A DNA stretch of 64,000 nt from Acidimicrobiaceae bacterium (GTDB taxonomy: Bacteria > Actinomycetota > Acidimicrobiia > Acidimicrobiales > UBA8190), in assembly GCA_003151475.1 (NCBI GenBank), contig PLXQ01000063.1:33046-97045 (forward strand), given 5' to 3'. The notes under the pieces were generated by a model that was given only the letters and a program-made list of their open reading frames with translations, did no database searches and was not told the origin of the DNA. Shown piece after piece: positions 52,244-61,192 of the stretch (positions within the stretch are counted from its first letter, which is position 1; every line of letters starts with the position of its first letter). The position numbers and the translations under genes were made by a program.

Positions 52244-53509
52244 GTGCGCCGCCTCGCTGTTCTCTCCATGCACACCTCGCCCCTGGCCCAGCCAGGCACC
52301 GGCGACGGTGGGGGAATGAACGTCTACGTCCGGGAGCTGACCACCGCTCTGGCCCGGGCCGGAGTGGAATGCGACGTCTACACCCGGGCCTGGTCCTCGA
52401 GCCTGCCCGCCACGGAGACGGTGGAGCCCGGCTTCCGGGTCCACCACGTCCCCGCCGGTCCGCTCGCCCCCGTGGCCAAGGAGCAGCTGCCGGCCATGGT
52501 CGACGAGTTCACCGACAACGTCCGCTCCCTGATGCTCTCGGGTGCCGGTGTGGACCCCGCCTTCCATGAGGAGATGGGCTTCGACGCCCTGCACGCCAAC
52601 TACTGGCTCTCGGGTCTGGCCGGCCACCGGCTGAAGCACGAGCTCGACCTTCCCCTCGTCTCCACCTTCCACACCCTGGCCCGGGTCAAGGCCGAGGCCA
52701 GTCCGGAAGAGGTCTCGAGCGACGAGCCCCATCGCCGGGCCGAGGCCGAGGCGACCATCATGCGCTGCTCCGAGGTGGTTCTCGCCTCCTGCAGTGTGGA
52801 GGCATCGCAACTGGCCGATCTCTACGACTCCGACCCGGACCGGATCCGGGTGGTTGCTCCCGGTGTCGATCAGGCCTTCTTCGGACCCGGTTACCGGCCC
52901 CAGGCTCGCCGGGCGCTCGGGCTCTCCGCCGATGTCCCGCTTCTTCTCTTCGTGGGCCGGATCCAGCCGCTCAAGGGCGCCGACGTGGCCGTCCGGGCTC
53001 TGGCCGCTCTGACCCAGCATCCCGACGCCCACCTCGTCGTGGTCGGCGGACCCTCGGGGCCGCGCGGTGAGGAGCACCTGGCCCACATCGAGGAGATCGT
53101 GGCCCGGCACGGACTGGCCGACAGGGTCCACCTCGTTCTCCCCCAACCCCACGAGTTGCTCTCGACCTACTACCGCGCCGCCGACGTCTGTGTCGTTCCC
53201 AGCCGGTCCGAGTCCTTCGGTCTCGTCGCCCTCGAAGCCGCCGCCTGCGGTACTCCGGTTGTCGCTGCCGCCGTCGGCGGCCTGACCACATTGGTCGACC
53301 ACGGACACACGGGCTATCTCGTCGACGATCCCACACCGCGTGCCTTTGCCGACGCGGTGGCGCGCGTCTTGGCCGATCCTCTCCTCGCTGAGCGCCTCGC
53401 CACCGCCGCCGTAGTCCGCTCGCGTCGCTACACCTGGAGTGAAGCGGCGGCTCTGCTACGCGCCACCTACGAGGAGCTCACCGCTGAGCGTCTCGTGGCG
53501 TGTCGCTGA
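52244..53509 (+). CDS. mshA: D-inositol-3-phosphate glycosyltransferase (mycothiol synthesis)
   Basis: A 421-aa GT4 enzyme. The MshA hallmark SMHTSPLAQPGTGDGGGMN is at the N-terminus. HANYWLSGLAGH, STFHTLARVKA, VAPGVDQAFF, LFVGRIQPLKGADVA and the nucleotide-sugar motif SRSESFGLVALEAAACGTP follow. It couples UDP-GlcNAc to inositol-3-phosphate, the first step to mycothiol. GTG start, 33 nt after the XRE gene. Confidence 0.93.
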   Translation: MRRLAVLSMHTSPLAQPGTGDGGGMNVYVRELTTALARAGVECDVYTRAWSSSLPATETVEPGFRVHHVPAGPLAPVAKEQLPAMVDEFTDNVRSLMLSGAGVDPAFHEEMGFDALHANYWLSGLAGHRLKHELDLPLVSTFHTLARVKAEASPEEVSSDEPHRRAEAEATIMRCSEVVLASCSVEASQLADLYDSDPDRIRVVAPGVDQAFFGPGYRPQARRALGLSADVPLLLFVGRIQPLKGADVAVRALAALTQHPDAHLVVVGGPSGPRGEEHLAHIEEIVARHGLADRVHLVLPQPHELLSTYYRAADVCVVPSRSESFGLVALEAAACGTPVVAAAVGGLTTLVDHGHTGYLVDDPTPRAFADAVARVLADPLLAERLATAAVVRSRRYTWSEAAALLRATYEELTAERLVACR

Positions 53510-53555
53510 CTCTCTCCCCGTTGGCTTCGCGTCTCTTGTCGCCGCGTGCACAGGC

Positions 53556-53828
53556 GCCGTGTCACGTCACGAAGAATTTCTTAACGAAGAATCTCTTGAC
53601 GCCGTATCGGTTCACGCAGTATCGGTTCACGCCGTATCGGTTCACGCAGTATCTGTTCACGCAGTTTCGGCCGGCGCGGTATCGATCGGCGCAGCCTCCG
53701 CTCACGCCGTGTCCGATGACGCCGCCTACGTTGACGACTTCTTTGTGGACAGGGCCGTCTTTGTTGACGCGGCCTCCAGTCACGCCGTTTCCAGAGACGC
53801 GGTGTCCGGTGGCGACGCGTCCGTTGTC
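53556..53828. repeat. 18-unit degenerate 15-bp tandem array
   Basis: Units such as gccgtatcggttcac repeat from 53556 to 53828; all are 15 bp except one of 18 bp, so frame is kept. Translated on the plus strand they give AVSVH-like pentapeptides (AVSRH, AVSVH x4, AVSAG, AVSIG ...). Divergence rises outward from the central four copies. It fills the gap between mshA and the YbjN gene. Confidence 0.88.
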
Positions 53829-53850
53829 AGCGCAGCGGTAGGAGACTCCC

Positions 53851-54351
53851 CTGCCTATTGCCGAGATCGCCACGCCTGATGAGCGGGCGGCGTGCGAGGC
53901 GCTGATCGAACGGTGGGCCGCCGCCCGGCTGGCCGAGACCGAAGCATTGGTGGCGGTCGATCGTCAGGAGGAACTCGGCCGCTGGTACCTGCGGCTGCGG
54001 GGAGAAGAGAAGGACTTCGTGACGGTCTGGCTGACCGTCCGGCAAAGGACGCTGCATCACGAGACCCAGGTGATGCCGGCGCCCGAGGTGAATGCGGGCG
54101 AGACCTTCGAATACCTTCTGCGGCGGAACGCCGATCTTCATCAGATGCGGTTCGCCCTGGGCCTCGAAGATGCCGTCTACCTGGTAGGGGAGGTTCCGGT
54201 GGCGGCGGTGACCGAGGAGGAACTCGACCGGATCATCGGGGCCTCTCTCGCCTATGTCGACGCCTATTTCCCGACGGCCATGACCATCGGCTTCGCCGGC
54301 CGCTACCGCCGCCGTCCTGCCTCCGCCCGGCCGAACGACACGCAGACGTAA
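53851..54351 (+). CDS. YbjN-domain protein downstream of mshA
   Basis: About 166 aa. ALIERWAAARLAETEALV, GRWYLRLRGEEKDFVTVWL, LRRNADLHQMRFALGLEDAVYLVGEVP and LDRIIGASLAYVDAYFPTAM match the YbjN-like proteins that follow mshA in mycobacteria (Rv0487, from memory). Coding character begins right after a stop at 53839, where no ATG/GTG/TTG exists before 53947. AGGAG at 53840-53844 is spaced 6 nt from CTG 53851, chosen here as a rare start; ATT 53857 is another option. Confidence 0.75.
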   Translation: MPIAEIATPDERAACEALIERWAAARLAETEALVAVDRQEELGRWYLRLRGEEKDFVTVWLTVRQRTLHHETQVMPAPEVNAGETFEYLLRRNADLHQMRFALGLEDAVYLVGEVPVAAVTEEELDRIIGASLAYVDAYFPTAMTIGFAGRYRRRPASARPNDTQT

Positions 54352-54983
54352 CTCGGATCCGGCGCTGTCCGAAGCCGCACCTCGTCGGCCTCACAGCGTC
54401 CTGGCGTCGACCTTGCGTAAGTCGATAGAGCCGTCGTCCGTTGCTCGAGGCGCGTCCTGTGAACGCGCCCGCCTCTTCTTTCGCCGTCGTCTGTTCATCG
54501 GGTGTTCATCAGCTCGTGGCCCTGATCGCGAGAACGGTCCTACCCCGCTGATCTGGTCGACGTTGATCTGATTGACGCTGATCTGGTCGACGCTGATCTG
54601 GTCGACGCGTGGCCTACACGCGCCCGCGCCGTTGCGGCTATGGTGCGCAGCGGCACGGCCCGAGGGGCTTGAGATGCCGGTCGATCGGGGAAGTGCGATC
54701 GGTGTCCTGGGTTCCTCGGGCCGAGCCGCGTCTTGGTCGCAACAGAAGTGATTGCACAAGACAGTGACAGTGACAGTGTGCCGTGTCGCCGGCGCGGCGA
54801 TCGCTGGTGAAAGGCAGTGTCGGTCGACGAGGGACAGACACTGACGCGGCATCGTCGACGAACGCGCTGGCGGTCACGTCGACGAGTCCGAGTGCTCGGT
54901 TGGCCGGAAGTTTTAGAGCGGCGCCGGGGATAGCCTTCGGCGGCGTCGCGTCGGAAAGTGCCGTCGGCGGCGGAGGAGATGCG
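54352..54983. other. Gap between the YbjN gene and proC
   Basis: No supportable gene. It contains a four-unit 15-bp repeat (54547-54606). A minus-strand 35-codon frame (MNRRRRKKRRARSQ) has off-type codons and no ribosome binding site. Confidence 0.45.
54547..54606. repeat. 15-bp tandem repeat, four units
   Basis: gctgatctggtcgac occurs three times and gttgatctgattgac once. Same period as, and partly similar to, the 53.6-kb array on the other side of the YbjN gene. Confidence 0.9.
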
Positions 54984-55775
54984 ATGCGGCCGAGACTTGT
55001 CGTGGTGGGTGGGGGACGGATGGGGACCGCTCTCGTCGGAGGACTGGTCGCGGGCGGATGGGACGCCGGCAGTGTCGCCGTGGTCGAGGCCGACGCCGAC
55101 CGACGCACCGCGCTGGCCGAGATCCTTCCCGGTGTGATGGTGACGGCAACGCCGATGGCGGCCGACGGAGCGGTGGTGGCGGTAAAGCCCGGTGACGGGG
55201 AGGCCGCCTGCCGGGCACTCGCCTCGACCGGGACCAGCCGGGTTCTGTCGATCATGGCCGGGGTGTTGCTCGAGCGACTGGAGGACTGGCTCGGACCGAC
55301 GGTCGCTGTGGTGCGGGCCATGCCCAACACCCCCGCCCTGGTGGGCGCCGGAGTCTCGGCCCTGGCCGGAGGTCGCGGCGCCGGGGAAGCCGATGTGGCA
55401 TGGGCCGAGGAGATTCTGAGCGCCGTCGGCCAGGTCGTGAGGATGGCCGAGGTCTCCCTCGATGCCGCCACCGGGCTGTCGGGTTCGGGGCCGGCCTACG
55501 TCTTCCTGGTAGCCGAGGCCCTGATCGACGCCGGGGTGGGGGTGGGGCTCGATCCGGAGGTGAGCCGGACCCTGGCCATCGGGACCCTGGCCGGTGCGGC
55601 GCGGCTGCTGGTGGAGACCGGTGAGAACCCGGTCGCCCTGCGCTCCCAGGTCACCTCACCAGGGGGAACGACCGAGGCGGGGGTGGCCAAACTCGAAGCC
55701 AACGGGCTGCGGAGGGCGTTCGACGAGGCCGTCACGGCCGCCACCGAGCGTTCCCGGGAGATGAGCCGGTCGTGA
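54984..55775 (+). CDS. proC: Pyrroline-5-carboxylate reductase
   Basis: A 263-aa NAD(P)H enzyme for the last step of proline synthesis. VVVGGGRMGTALVGGLV is the dinucleotide fold, AVKPGDGEAAC and VVRAMPNTPALVGAGVSAL follow, and LSGSGPAYVFLVAEALIDAGV plus QVTSPGGTTEAGVAKLE are ProC signatures. ATG 54984 has GGAGGAG immediately upstream. Confidence 0.95.
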   Translation: MRPRLVVVGGGRMGTALVGGLVAGGWDAGSVAVVEADADRRTALAEILPGVMVTATPMAADGAVVAVKPGDGEAACRALASTGTSRVLSIMAGVLLERLEDWLGPTVAVVRAMPNTPALVGAGVSALAGGRGAGEADVAWAEEILSAVGQVVRMAEVSLDAATGLSGSGPAYVFLVAEALIDAGVGVGLDPEVSRTLAIGTLAGAARLLVETGENPVALRSQVTSPGGTTEAGVAKLEANGLRRAFDEAVTAATERSREMSRS

Positions 55776-55934
55776 CGGCGGTGGGGTCCCGCGCTCGGAG
55801 ACATGGGAAAGTCCCAGGTCAGAGACACGAAGAGGATGGACGGGGACGACACCGAACCGCCCGCCCCACGAGCCTTGTGCGCCCCCTTTCCAACATCACC
55901 CACAGTGACGTACAGTCGAATCAGGCGGAGAGGG

Positions 55935-56141
55935 GTGATTCCACTGAGTTCCGATGACGCGACGAGCGCTCGCTACCTTACGGTGCGCGAGGTGGCAGGC
56001 ACGCTGCGAGTTTCGAATATGACGGTCTACCGGCTGATCAACGCCGGTGACCTTCCGGCGGTGCGTGTCGGCAAGTCCTTTCGCCTGCGAGAGGACGATG
56101 TGAACCGTTACCTGTCCGACCGGTACACGCAGGCCGGCTAG
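55935..56141 (+). CDS. BldC/excisionase-like MerR-type DNA-binding protein
   Basis: A 68-aa winged-helix protein: YLTVREVAGTLRVSNMTVYRLI, NAGDLPAVRVGKSFRLREDDVNRYL. Such small proteins follow proC in many actinobacteria (for example Rv0500A) and act as developmental or housekeeping regulators. GTG 55935 with GGAGAGGG just before it; a shorter start is possible. Confidence 0.9.
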   Translation: MIPLSSDDATSARYLTVREVAGTLRVSNMTVYRLINAGDLPAVRVGKSFRLREDDVNRYLSDRYTQAG

Positions 56142-56177
56142 CTGTAAACGGGCTGTTCCCACGGGCTCGCACCGCCG

Positions 56178-57191
56178 GTGACGCGCGGCCCCCGAGACAC
56201 CGTTTTCCTCCTTACGGACTACGGCTACGAGGACGAATTCGCGGGCGTGACCAGGGCTGTTGTCCTGCGCTGGGCCCCCGCTGCACCGGTGGTGGACCTG
56301 ACCCATGGGGTACCTCCCTTCGATGTCCGCGCCGGTGCCCAAATCCTGTCACGCTCCGTGGTACACCTGGGTCCGGGTGTGGTCGTCGCCGTGGTGGATC
56401 CCGGCGTAGGGAGCGGCCGGCGGGCCGTGGCGGTCTCTGTCGCCGGCCGAACCGAGTCCACGAGGGCCGGTTCCGCGCCTGCCGGACCGACGGGCGCCGG
56501 TCCCACGAGGGCCGGTCCCACGAGGGCCGGTCCCACGAGCGCCGGGCGTCCGGGTGACGGGCGTCCGGGTGACGGTCCCCGCTATCTGGTGGGACCCGAC
56601 AACGGTCTGCTCGGCTGGGCCATCGACGCTCTCGGAGGAGCGCGGGCCGCCGTGGCGCTGCCCGCCGCCGCTGCGGTCGCCGAGGGCGGGGCGACCTTCG
56701 ACGGGCGGGACCTGTTCGCGCCGGTGGCGGCGCGTCTGTGGCTGGGGGCGGGGCTGAACGATGTGGGGATCCCGATCGATCCCGAAGCGCTGGTACGGCT
56801 GCCGGCGCCGCGGTTGAAGGTGGAGGCCGGATCGGTCGAGTGCGAGGTGCAGTGGGTGGACCGGTTCGGGAACGCGCAGCTGGCCGCCCCGGCGGAGGAT
56901 GCCGGACGGGCCGGGATCGATGAGGACGTCGAGATCAGCGTCGAAGGTTCGAGCCGGGTCGGCCGGCGGGTGAGGTCGTTCGCGGCGCTCGAAGGCGAGG
57001 AGGTGGGTCTGCTCGTCGATGCCAACGGTCAGCTCAGTCTCGTGTGCGATCGGCGGTCGGCCGCTACCGTGCTCGGCGTGCGAGCAGGAGACATGGTCCG
57101 TCTCAGACCGGCATCGCCTCCCCGACCGCCAACGGGCCCCGAAGCGGCACCTCCCCGATCGGCAACGCCTCTCCGACCGGGATCGCCGTGA
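56178..57191 (+). CDS. SAM hydroxide adenosyltransferase (DUF62 family)
   Basis: A 337-aa SAM-cleaving enzyme of the chlorinase/fluorinase superfamily. FLLTDYGYEDEFAGVTRAV, VDLTHGVPPFDVRAGAQIL, VVAVVDPGVGSGRRAVAV and LVGPDNGLLGWA are diagnostic; VDRFGNAQL lies in the C-terminal domain. Members of this type hydrolyse SAM to adenosine and methionine. A Gly/Ala/Pro/Thr insertion of about 30 residues after the VDPGVGSG strand comes from an in-frame 15-bp repeat. The tail is Pro-rich. Confidence 0.88.
   Translation: MTRGPRDTVFLLTDYGYEDEFAGVTRAVVLRWAPAAPVVDLTHGVPPFDVRAGAQILSRSVVHLGPGVVVAVVDPGVGSGRRAVAVSVAGRTESTRAGSAPAGPTGAGPTRAGPTRAGPTSAGRPGDGRPGDGPRYLVGPDNGLLGWAIDALGGARAAVALPAAAAVAEGGATFDGRDLFAPVAARLWLGAGLNDVGIPIDPEALVRLPAPRLKVEAGSVECEVQWVDRFGNAQLAAPAEDAGRAGIDEDVEISVEGSSRVGRRVRSFAALEGEEVGLLVDANGQLSLVCDRRSAATVLGVRAGDMVRLRPASPPRPPTGPEAAPPRSATPLRPGSP
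56490..56579. repeat. In-frame 15-bp array inside the SAM hydrolase gene
   Basis: Six units, the first three near acgagggccggtccc, the last ones near ccgggtgacgggcgt; all preserve frame (GPTRA-type pentapeptides). Confidence 0.88.
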
Positions 57192-58816
57192 ACCTCGCCG
57201 GGCTGATCGAGGGGCACCCGGCCGAGGGACGGGCTTTGTATGACGGAGGGAGATGGCAGAGCTGGGGGGAGCTGCGCCGGAGGGCGGCGAGCGCCGCTGC
57301 CGGTCTCGGCCGGTTGGGGGTGGGTCCCGGTGATCGGGTGGGGATCGCCTGGCCGACGTCGATCGACTTCGTGGTGGCCTACCTCGGGGTGCTTGCCGCC
57401 GGATGCGTGGCCGTTCCGCTGAATCCCAACAGCCCGACGCCGGAGCTCGTCCGTGAGCTCGAGGTGGTGACACCGGTCGCCCTGCTCGCCGGTGGCGCGG
57501 CCGGCCAGGTCGCCGTCGCCGTGCGTGACGGCTTGTCATTTCCCCTCCTTCTCGTTTTGCCCGGCGGTGTGCCGACGGGCGCTTCCTCGGGCCCGCCGGC
57601 GAAAGGGCCATCGGGTGCGCCGATCCCGACGTGGGAGGAGCTCTCCGGTGCCACCGGCTCTGCCGCCGCCACCGCAGCCACGGCCGCCGGCTCCGCCGCC
57701 GCCACCGCAGCCACGGCCGCCGGCGGATTCCCGGTGGTGGCTCGGGACGAGAACGAGGTGGCGGTGCTGCTGTTCACGTCGGGGACGTCGGGGACGCCGA
57801 GGGCGGCGATGCTGACGCACGGGAACCTGATGGCGAACCTGGAGCAGATGTTGGCGCTGCCGGGGGAGATCGTGCGGGCCGACGATGTGAGCCTGGCCGC
57901 GGTGCCGTTGTTCCATGTGTTCGGACTGAACGTGGCGCTGGGGCTGTCTCTGGCGGCGGGGGCGGCGCTGATCCTGGAGGAGCGTTTCGATCCGGTCGAC
58001 TCCCTGCGGATCGTGCGTGAGCTGGGGGTGACGATCGTGGTGGGGGTGCCGGCGATGTTCGCCGCCTGGGTGACGCTGGCCGCCGATGACCCGGGGGCGG
58101 CCGGGGGCGGGAAGTTGTCGGGGGTGCGGCGGGCCATCTCGGGCGCCGCCGCGCTGCCGGGCGAGGTGGCGGCCGGCTTCGAGAGTGCTTTCGGGGTGCC
58201 CGTGTGGCAGGGATACGGGCTGACGGAGGCGGCGCCGGCGGTGGCGACGTCGCTCGGGACGGGACGGAACCGGCCCGGTTCGGTGGGGCGGGCGCTGCCC
58301 GGGGTGGAGCTGCGGTTGGTCGACGAGGCGGGGGAGGACGCCCTCGAAGGCGACCCGGCGGAGATCTGGGTGCGGGGGGCGAACGTCTTCGGCGGGTACT
58401 GGGAGGACCCCGATGGCAGCGCCGAGGTGCTGACGGAGTCGGGGTGGTTGCGGACCGGAGACATAGGGGTGATCGGGGAGGACGGGGACCTGTTCGTGGT
58501 GGACCGGAGGAAGGACCTGGTGATCGTGTCCGGGTTCAACGTCTACCCGGCCGAGGTGGAGAAGGTGGTGGGAGAGATCCCGGGGGTGGCCGAGACGGTG
58601 ATGATCGGACGGGCCGACCCGGCCACGGGGGAGGCCGTGGAGGTGGTGATCGTGGTGGGGCCCGGGGCCCGGGTGACCCAGGAGCAGGTGCGCGACCACT
58701 GCAGCAGCCGGTTGGCGCGCTACAAGTGCCCGGTCACGGTGAGGTTCGTCTCCGAGCTGCCCCATGGTCTGGCCGGGAAGGCGCTGCGGCGGGCGCTGCG
58801 GGAGCAGACCGGATAA
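57188..58816 (+). CDS. Acyl-CoA synthetase / AMP-dependent ligase
   Basis: A 542-aa ANL enzyme. LLFTSGTSGTPRAAMLTH is the P-loop, GYGLTEAAPAVATS the A5 motif, WLRTGDIGVIGEDGDLFVVDRRKDLVIVSGFNVYP the hinge region, and LAGKALRRAL holds the final Lys. These are medium/long-chain fatty acid-CoA ligases. GTG 57188 overlaps the SAM hydrolase stop by 4 nt. A 33-bp duplication (57656-57721) inserts GSAAATAATAA twice between the two N-terminal subdomains. Confidence 0.88.
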   Translation: MNLAGLIEGHPAEGRALYDGGRWQSWGELRRRAASAAAGLGRLGVGPGDRVGIAWPTSIDFVVAYLGVLAAGCVAVPLNPNSPTPELVRELEVVTPVALLAGGAAGQVAVAVRDGLSFPLLLVLPGGVPTGASSGPPAKGPSGAPIPTWEELSGATGSAAATAATAAGSAAATAATAAGGFPVVARDENEVAVLLFTSGTSGTPRAAMLTHGNLMANLEQMLALPGEIVRADDVSLAAVPLFHVFGLNVALGLSLAAGAALILEERFDPVDSLRIVRELGVTIVVGVPAMFAAWVTLAADDPGAAGGGKLSGVRRAISGAAALPGEVAAGFESAFGVPVWQGYGLTEAAPAVATSLGTGRNRPGSVGRALPGVELRLVDEAGEDALEGDPAEIWVRGANVFGGYWEDPDGSAEVLTESGWLRTGDIGVIGEDGDLFVVDRRKDLVIVSGFNVYPAEVEKVVGEIPGVAETVMIGRADPATGEAVEVVIVVGPGARVTQEQVRDHCSSRLARYKCPVTVRFVSELPHGLAGKALRRALREQTG

Positions 58817-58951
58817 CCCCGAGGTCCGGTCCGGGGTTCCGGCCCCGAAGTCCGGTCCGGAGGTCCGATCCGGAGGTCCGATCCGGATAGGCGGGGGCAG
58901 CCATGGGGAGAGGCCCGACAGGGGGGTCTTGCCCGACTTGGTGTTGGTGGC

Positions 58952-59686
58952 ATGGCCGTCGGTACGATCCGGCTCACCATGGCCGCCGCCAAGCCACGCC
59001 GCATACCCGAGGCCACCGTGATCCGGTTGCCCGTCTACCAAAGGATCCTGCTCGAGTTGGTGCGGGGCGGGACCGCCACCGTGGCGTCGGACCAGCTGGC
59101 CGAGATGGCCCGGGTGAACGCGTCGAAGGTGCGGAAGGACCTGTCGTTCCTCGGGTCCTTCGGGACACGGGGGTCGGGCTACGACACGAAGTATCTGTTG
59201 TCGCAGATCGACCGCGAATTGGGCATCGATGGCGATTGGCCCGTGGCGGTGGTGGGGCTCGGGAATCTCGGGCGGGCGCTGGCCAACTCGCAGGGTTTCA
59301 CCTCGCGGGGGTTCCGGGTGTGCTCGCTGTTCGATGTGGAACCGTCGTTGGTGGGCGACCAGGTGCGGGGGCTGATGATCCACCATCTCGACGATTTCGA
59401 AACGGTGGTGGCGGACGACCCGCCGAGTATCGGGGTGATCGCCACCCCGGCCGGGGCGGCGCAGGACGTGGCCGACAGGATGATCGCGGCCGGGGTGGCG
59501 TCGCTGCTGAACTTCGCTCCGAAGGTGCTGACGGTGCCGGCCACTGTGCTGTTGCGGTACGTGGATCTGTCCATCGAGCTGCAGGTGATCAGCTTCTACC
59601 TGTCGCACCGCGACGAGCCCGGGACGACCGAAGAATGGTCACCGCTGTCGCTGGCCGTGGGGCTGACCCCGACCGAACCCGGCTGA
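58952..59686 (+). CDS. rex: Redox-sensing transcriptional repressor Rex
   Basis: A 244-aa repressor that senses NADH/NAD+. The winged helix has TVIRLPVYQRILLELVRGG, NASKVRKDLSFLGSFGTRGSGYD. The Rossmann domain starts VAVVGLGNLGRALA and ends in the swapped helix LQVISFYLS. ATG 58979 (MAAAKPRRIPEAT) fits the family start better than 58952; neither has a good ribosome binding site. It heads a rex-hemA-hemC-hemD cluster as in Streptomyces. Confidence 0.95.
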   Translation: MAVGTIRLTMAAAKPRRIPEATVIRLPVYQRILLELVRGGTATVASDQLAEMARVNASKVRKDLSFLGSFGTRGSGYDTKYLLSQIDRELGIDGDWPVAVVGLGNLGRALANSQGFTSRGFRVCSLFDVEPSLVGDQVRGLMIHHLDDFETVVADDPPSIGVIATPAGAAQDVADRMIAAGVASLLNFAPKVLTVPATVLLRYVDLSIELQVISFYLSHRDEPGTTEEWSPLSLAVGLTPTEPG

Positions 59687-59898
59687 GCCCGGCCAAACCG
59701 GCCTGACCCCACCGAACCCCGGCCGAACGCCGGCTGAAGCGGCCTGAGCTCGGCCGAACCGGCCTGAGCCCGGCCAGCCCAGCAGGTCAGGCGTCGGCGG
59801 GAGCGTGAGGGAAGGCGATGTGGCGGTGGGTCAGCGCGACCGGCATCCTTATAGGGGATCCCCGGTAGGGGAGGCCGAAGAAGGAGCTCTGCAGAAGG
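59687..59898. other. Repeat-rich gap between rex and hemA
   Basis: Imperfect 15-20 bp units related to ggcctgagcccggccgaacc run from 59690 to about 59785; the rest is GC-rich leader with AAGGAG at 59881-59886. No gene. Confidence 0.6.
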
Positions 59899-61179
59899 TT
59901 GTCCGTCGTCGTCGTTGGTCTCGAGCATCACAGCGCGCCGCTCGAGCTGCTCGAGAAGGTGGCCGTGCCCGAGGACGCGCTCGGCAAGACGCTCGGAGCC
60001 CTTCGGGACCGGGCGATGCTGTCCGAGGTGGTGGTGCTGTCGACGTGCCTGCGGACCGAGCTGTATGCGGTGGTGGAACGGTTCCACGAGGGGGTGGCCG
60101 ATCTGCAGGAATTCCTGGCCACGAGCGGGGGGACGACGGTCGATGTGATCGAGGAGCACCAGACGGTGCTGTTCGACGACGCCGTGACGGTTCATCTGTT
60201 CGAGATCGCCGCCGGACTGCGGTCGTCGGTGCTGGGCGAGACCGAAGTACTGGGGCAGGTGCGGCGGGCCGCCGAGCATGCCGAGGCCGAGCGGGCGGCG
60301 GGACCGGTGTTGTCGGGACTGTTCCAGAGGGCGGTACAGGCGGGACGGAAGGTGCGGTCGCAGACGGCGATCGCCCGGGGGGCGACGTCGTTGTCGCATG
60401 TGGCGGTGGAACTGGCGACGGCGCGGCTCGGGGGATCGCTGGCCGGGAAGAAGATGTTGGTGGTGGGGGCGGGGACGATGGGCGAGGGGATCGTCGACGC
60501 GCTGGCGCAGAGCGAGGGGGCGGCCGAGATCGTGGTGGCCAACCGGACCGTCGAGAAGGCGGAGCTACTGGCCGGGCGGGTCGGGGGTGAGGGGGTCGGG
60601 ATGTCGGGGCTCTCCGGCGCGCTCGAGAAAGCCGATGCCGTGCTGCTGTCGACCGGATCGGCGCTGCCCGTGCTCGATGTCGAGCTGATGACGCCGGTGG
60701 CGCGGGGCCGGAGGAGCGGCGCCGGGAGCCGGGAGTCGCTGGTCGTCGTCGATGTGAGCGTGCCGCGGAACGTCGATCCGGCGGTGGCGCTGATCGAAGG
60801 GGTCGAGCTGCTCGATATGGATGATCTGTCGGAGCTGGCCGAGAAGGCGCTCGACGGACGTCGGGGCGAAGTGGCCGGGGCCCAGGCCATCGTGCAGCAG
60901 GAGGTCGAGCGGTACCGGGCCGACGAGCGGGCGCGGGGGGCGGCGCCGATCGTGTCGGCTCTGCGGGAGCGGATCGGTCAGTTGCGGGAGTCCGAGCTCG
61001 AGCGGCACCGGAGCCGGCTGGGGGAACTCGACGAGAGCCAGTGGAAAGAGGTCGAGTCGGTGGTGAGCGACATCCTGGCCAAGGTGCTGCATCAGCCGAC
61101 GGTGGCGCTGAAGGAGACGGCCGGGACGGCACGCGGGGAGCGGCTGGTGGAAGCGCTGCGCAGCCTCTTCGATCTGTAG
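59899..61179 (+). CDS. hemA: Glutamyl-tRNA reductase
   Basis: A 426-aa first committed enzyme of the C5 heme pathway. VVGLEHHSAPLELLEKV, VVVLSTCLRTELYAVV with the catalytic Cys, GLRSSVLGETEVLGQVRRA, KMLVVGAGTMGEGIV and VVDVSVPRNVDPAV are all present. Start is TTG 59899 with AAGGAG 12 nt upstream. Between rex and hemC in a probable operon. Confidence 0.95.
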   Translation: MSVVVVGLEHHSAPLELLEKVAVPEDALGKTLGALRDRAMLSEVVVLSTCLRTELYAVVERFHEGVADLQEFLATSGGTTVDVIEEHQTVLFDDAVTVHLFEIAAGLRSSVLGETEVLGQVRRAAEHAEAERAAGPVLSGLFQRAVQAGRKVRSQTAIARGATSLSHVAVELATARLGGSLAGKKMLVVGAGTMGEGIVDALAQSEGAAEIVVANRTVEKAELLAGRVGGEGVGMSGLSGALEKADAVLLSTGSALPVLDVELMTPVARGRRSGAGSRESLVVVDVSVPRNVDPAVALIEGVELLDMDDLSELAEKALDGRRGEVAGAQAIVQQEVERYRADERARGAAPIVSALRERIGQLRESELERHRSRLGELDESQWKEVESVVSDILAKVLHQPTVALKETAGTARGERLVEALRSLFDL

Positions 61180-61192
61180 ACGCCGACCCGGT

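Noticed and set aside
53562..53873. Minus-strand protein with NRYCVNRYGV repeats
   Set aside because: It is the reverse reading of the 15-bp array; no start signals or domain.
54394..54501. Minus-strand 35-codon basic protein (MNRRRRKKRRARSQ) resembling small ribosomal-associated proteins
   Set aside because: Contains codons rare for this genome, no ribosome binding site, and no match to the expected family sequence.
59687..59898. Rex operator upstream of hemA
   Set aside because: I find no TTGTGAA-N-TTCACAA-like palindrome; the gap is mostly repeats.
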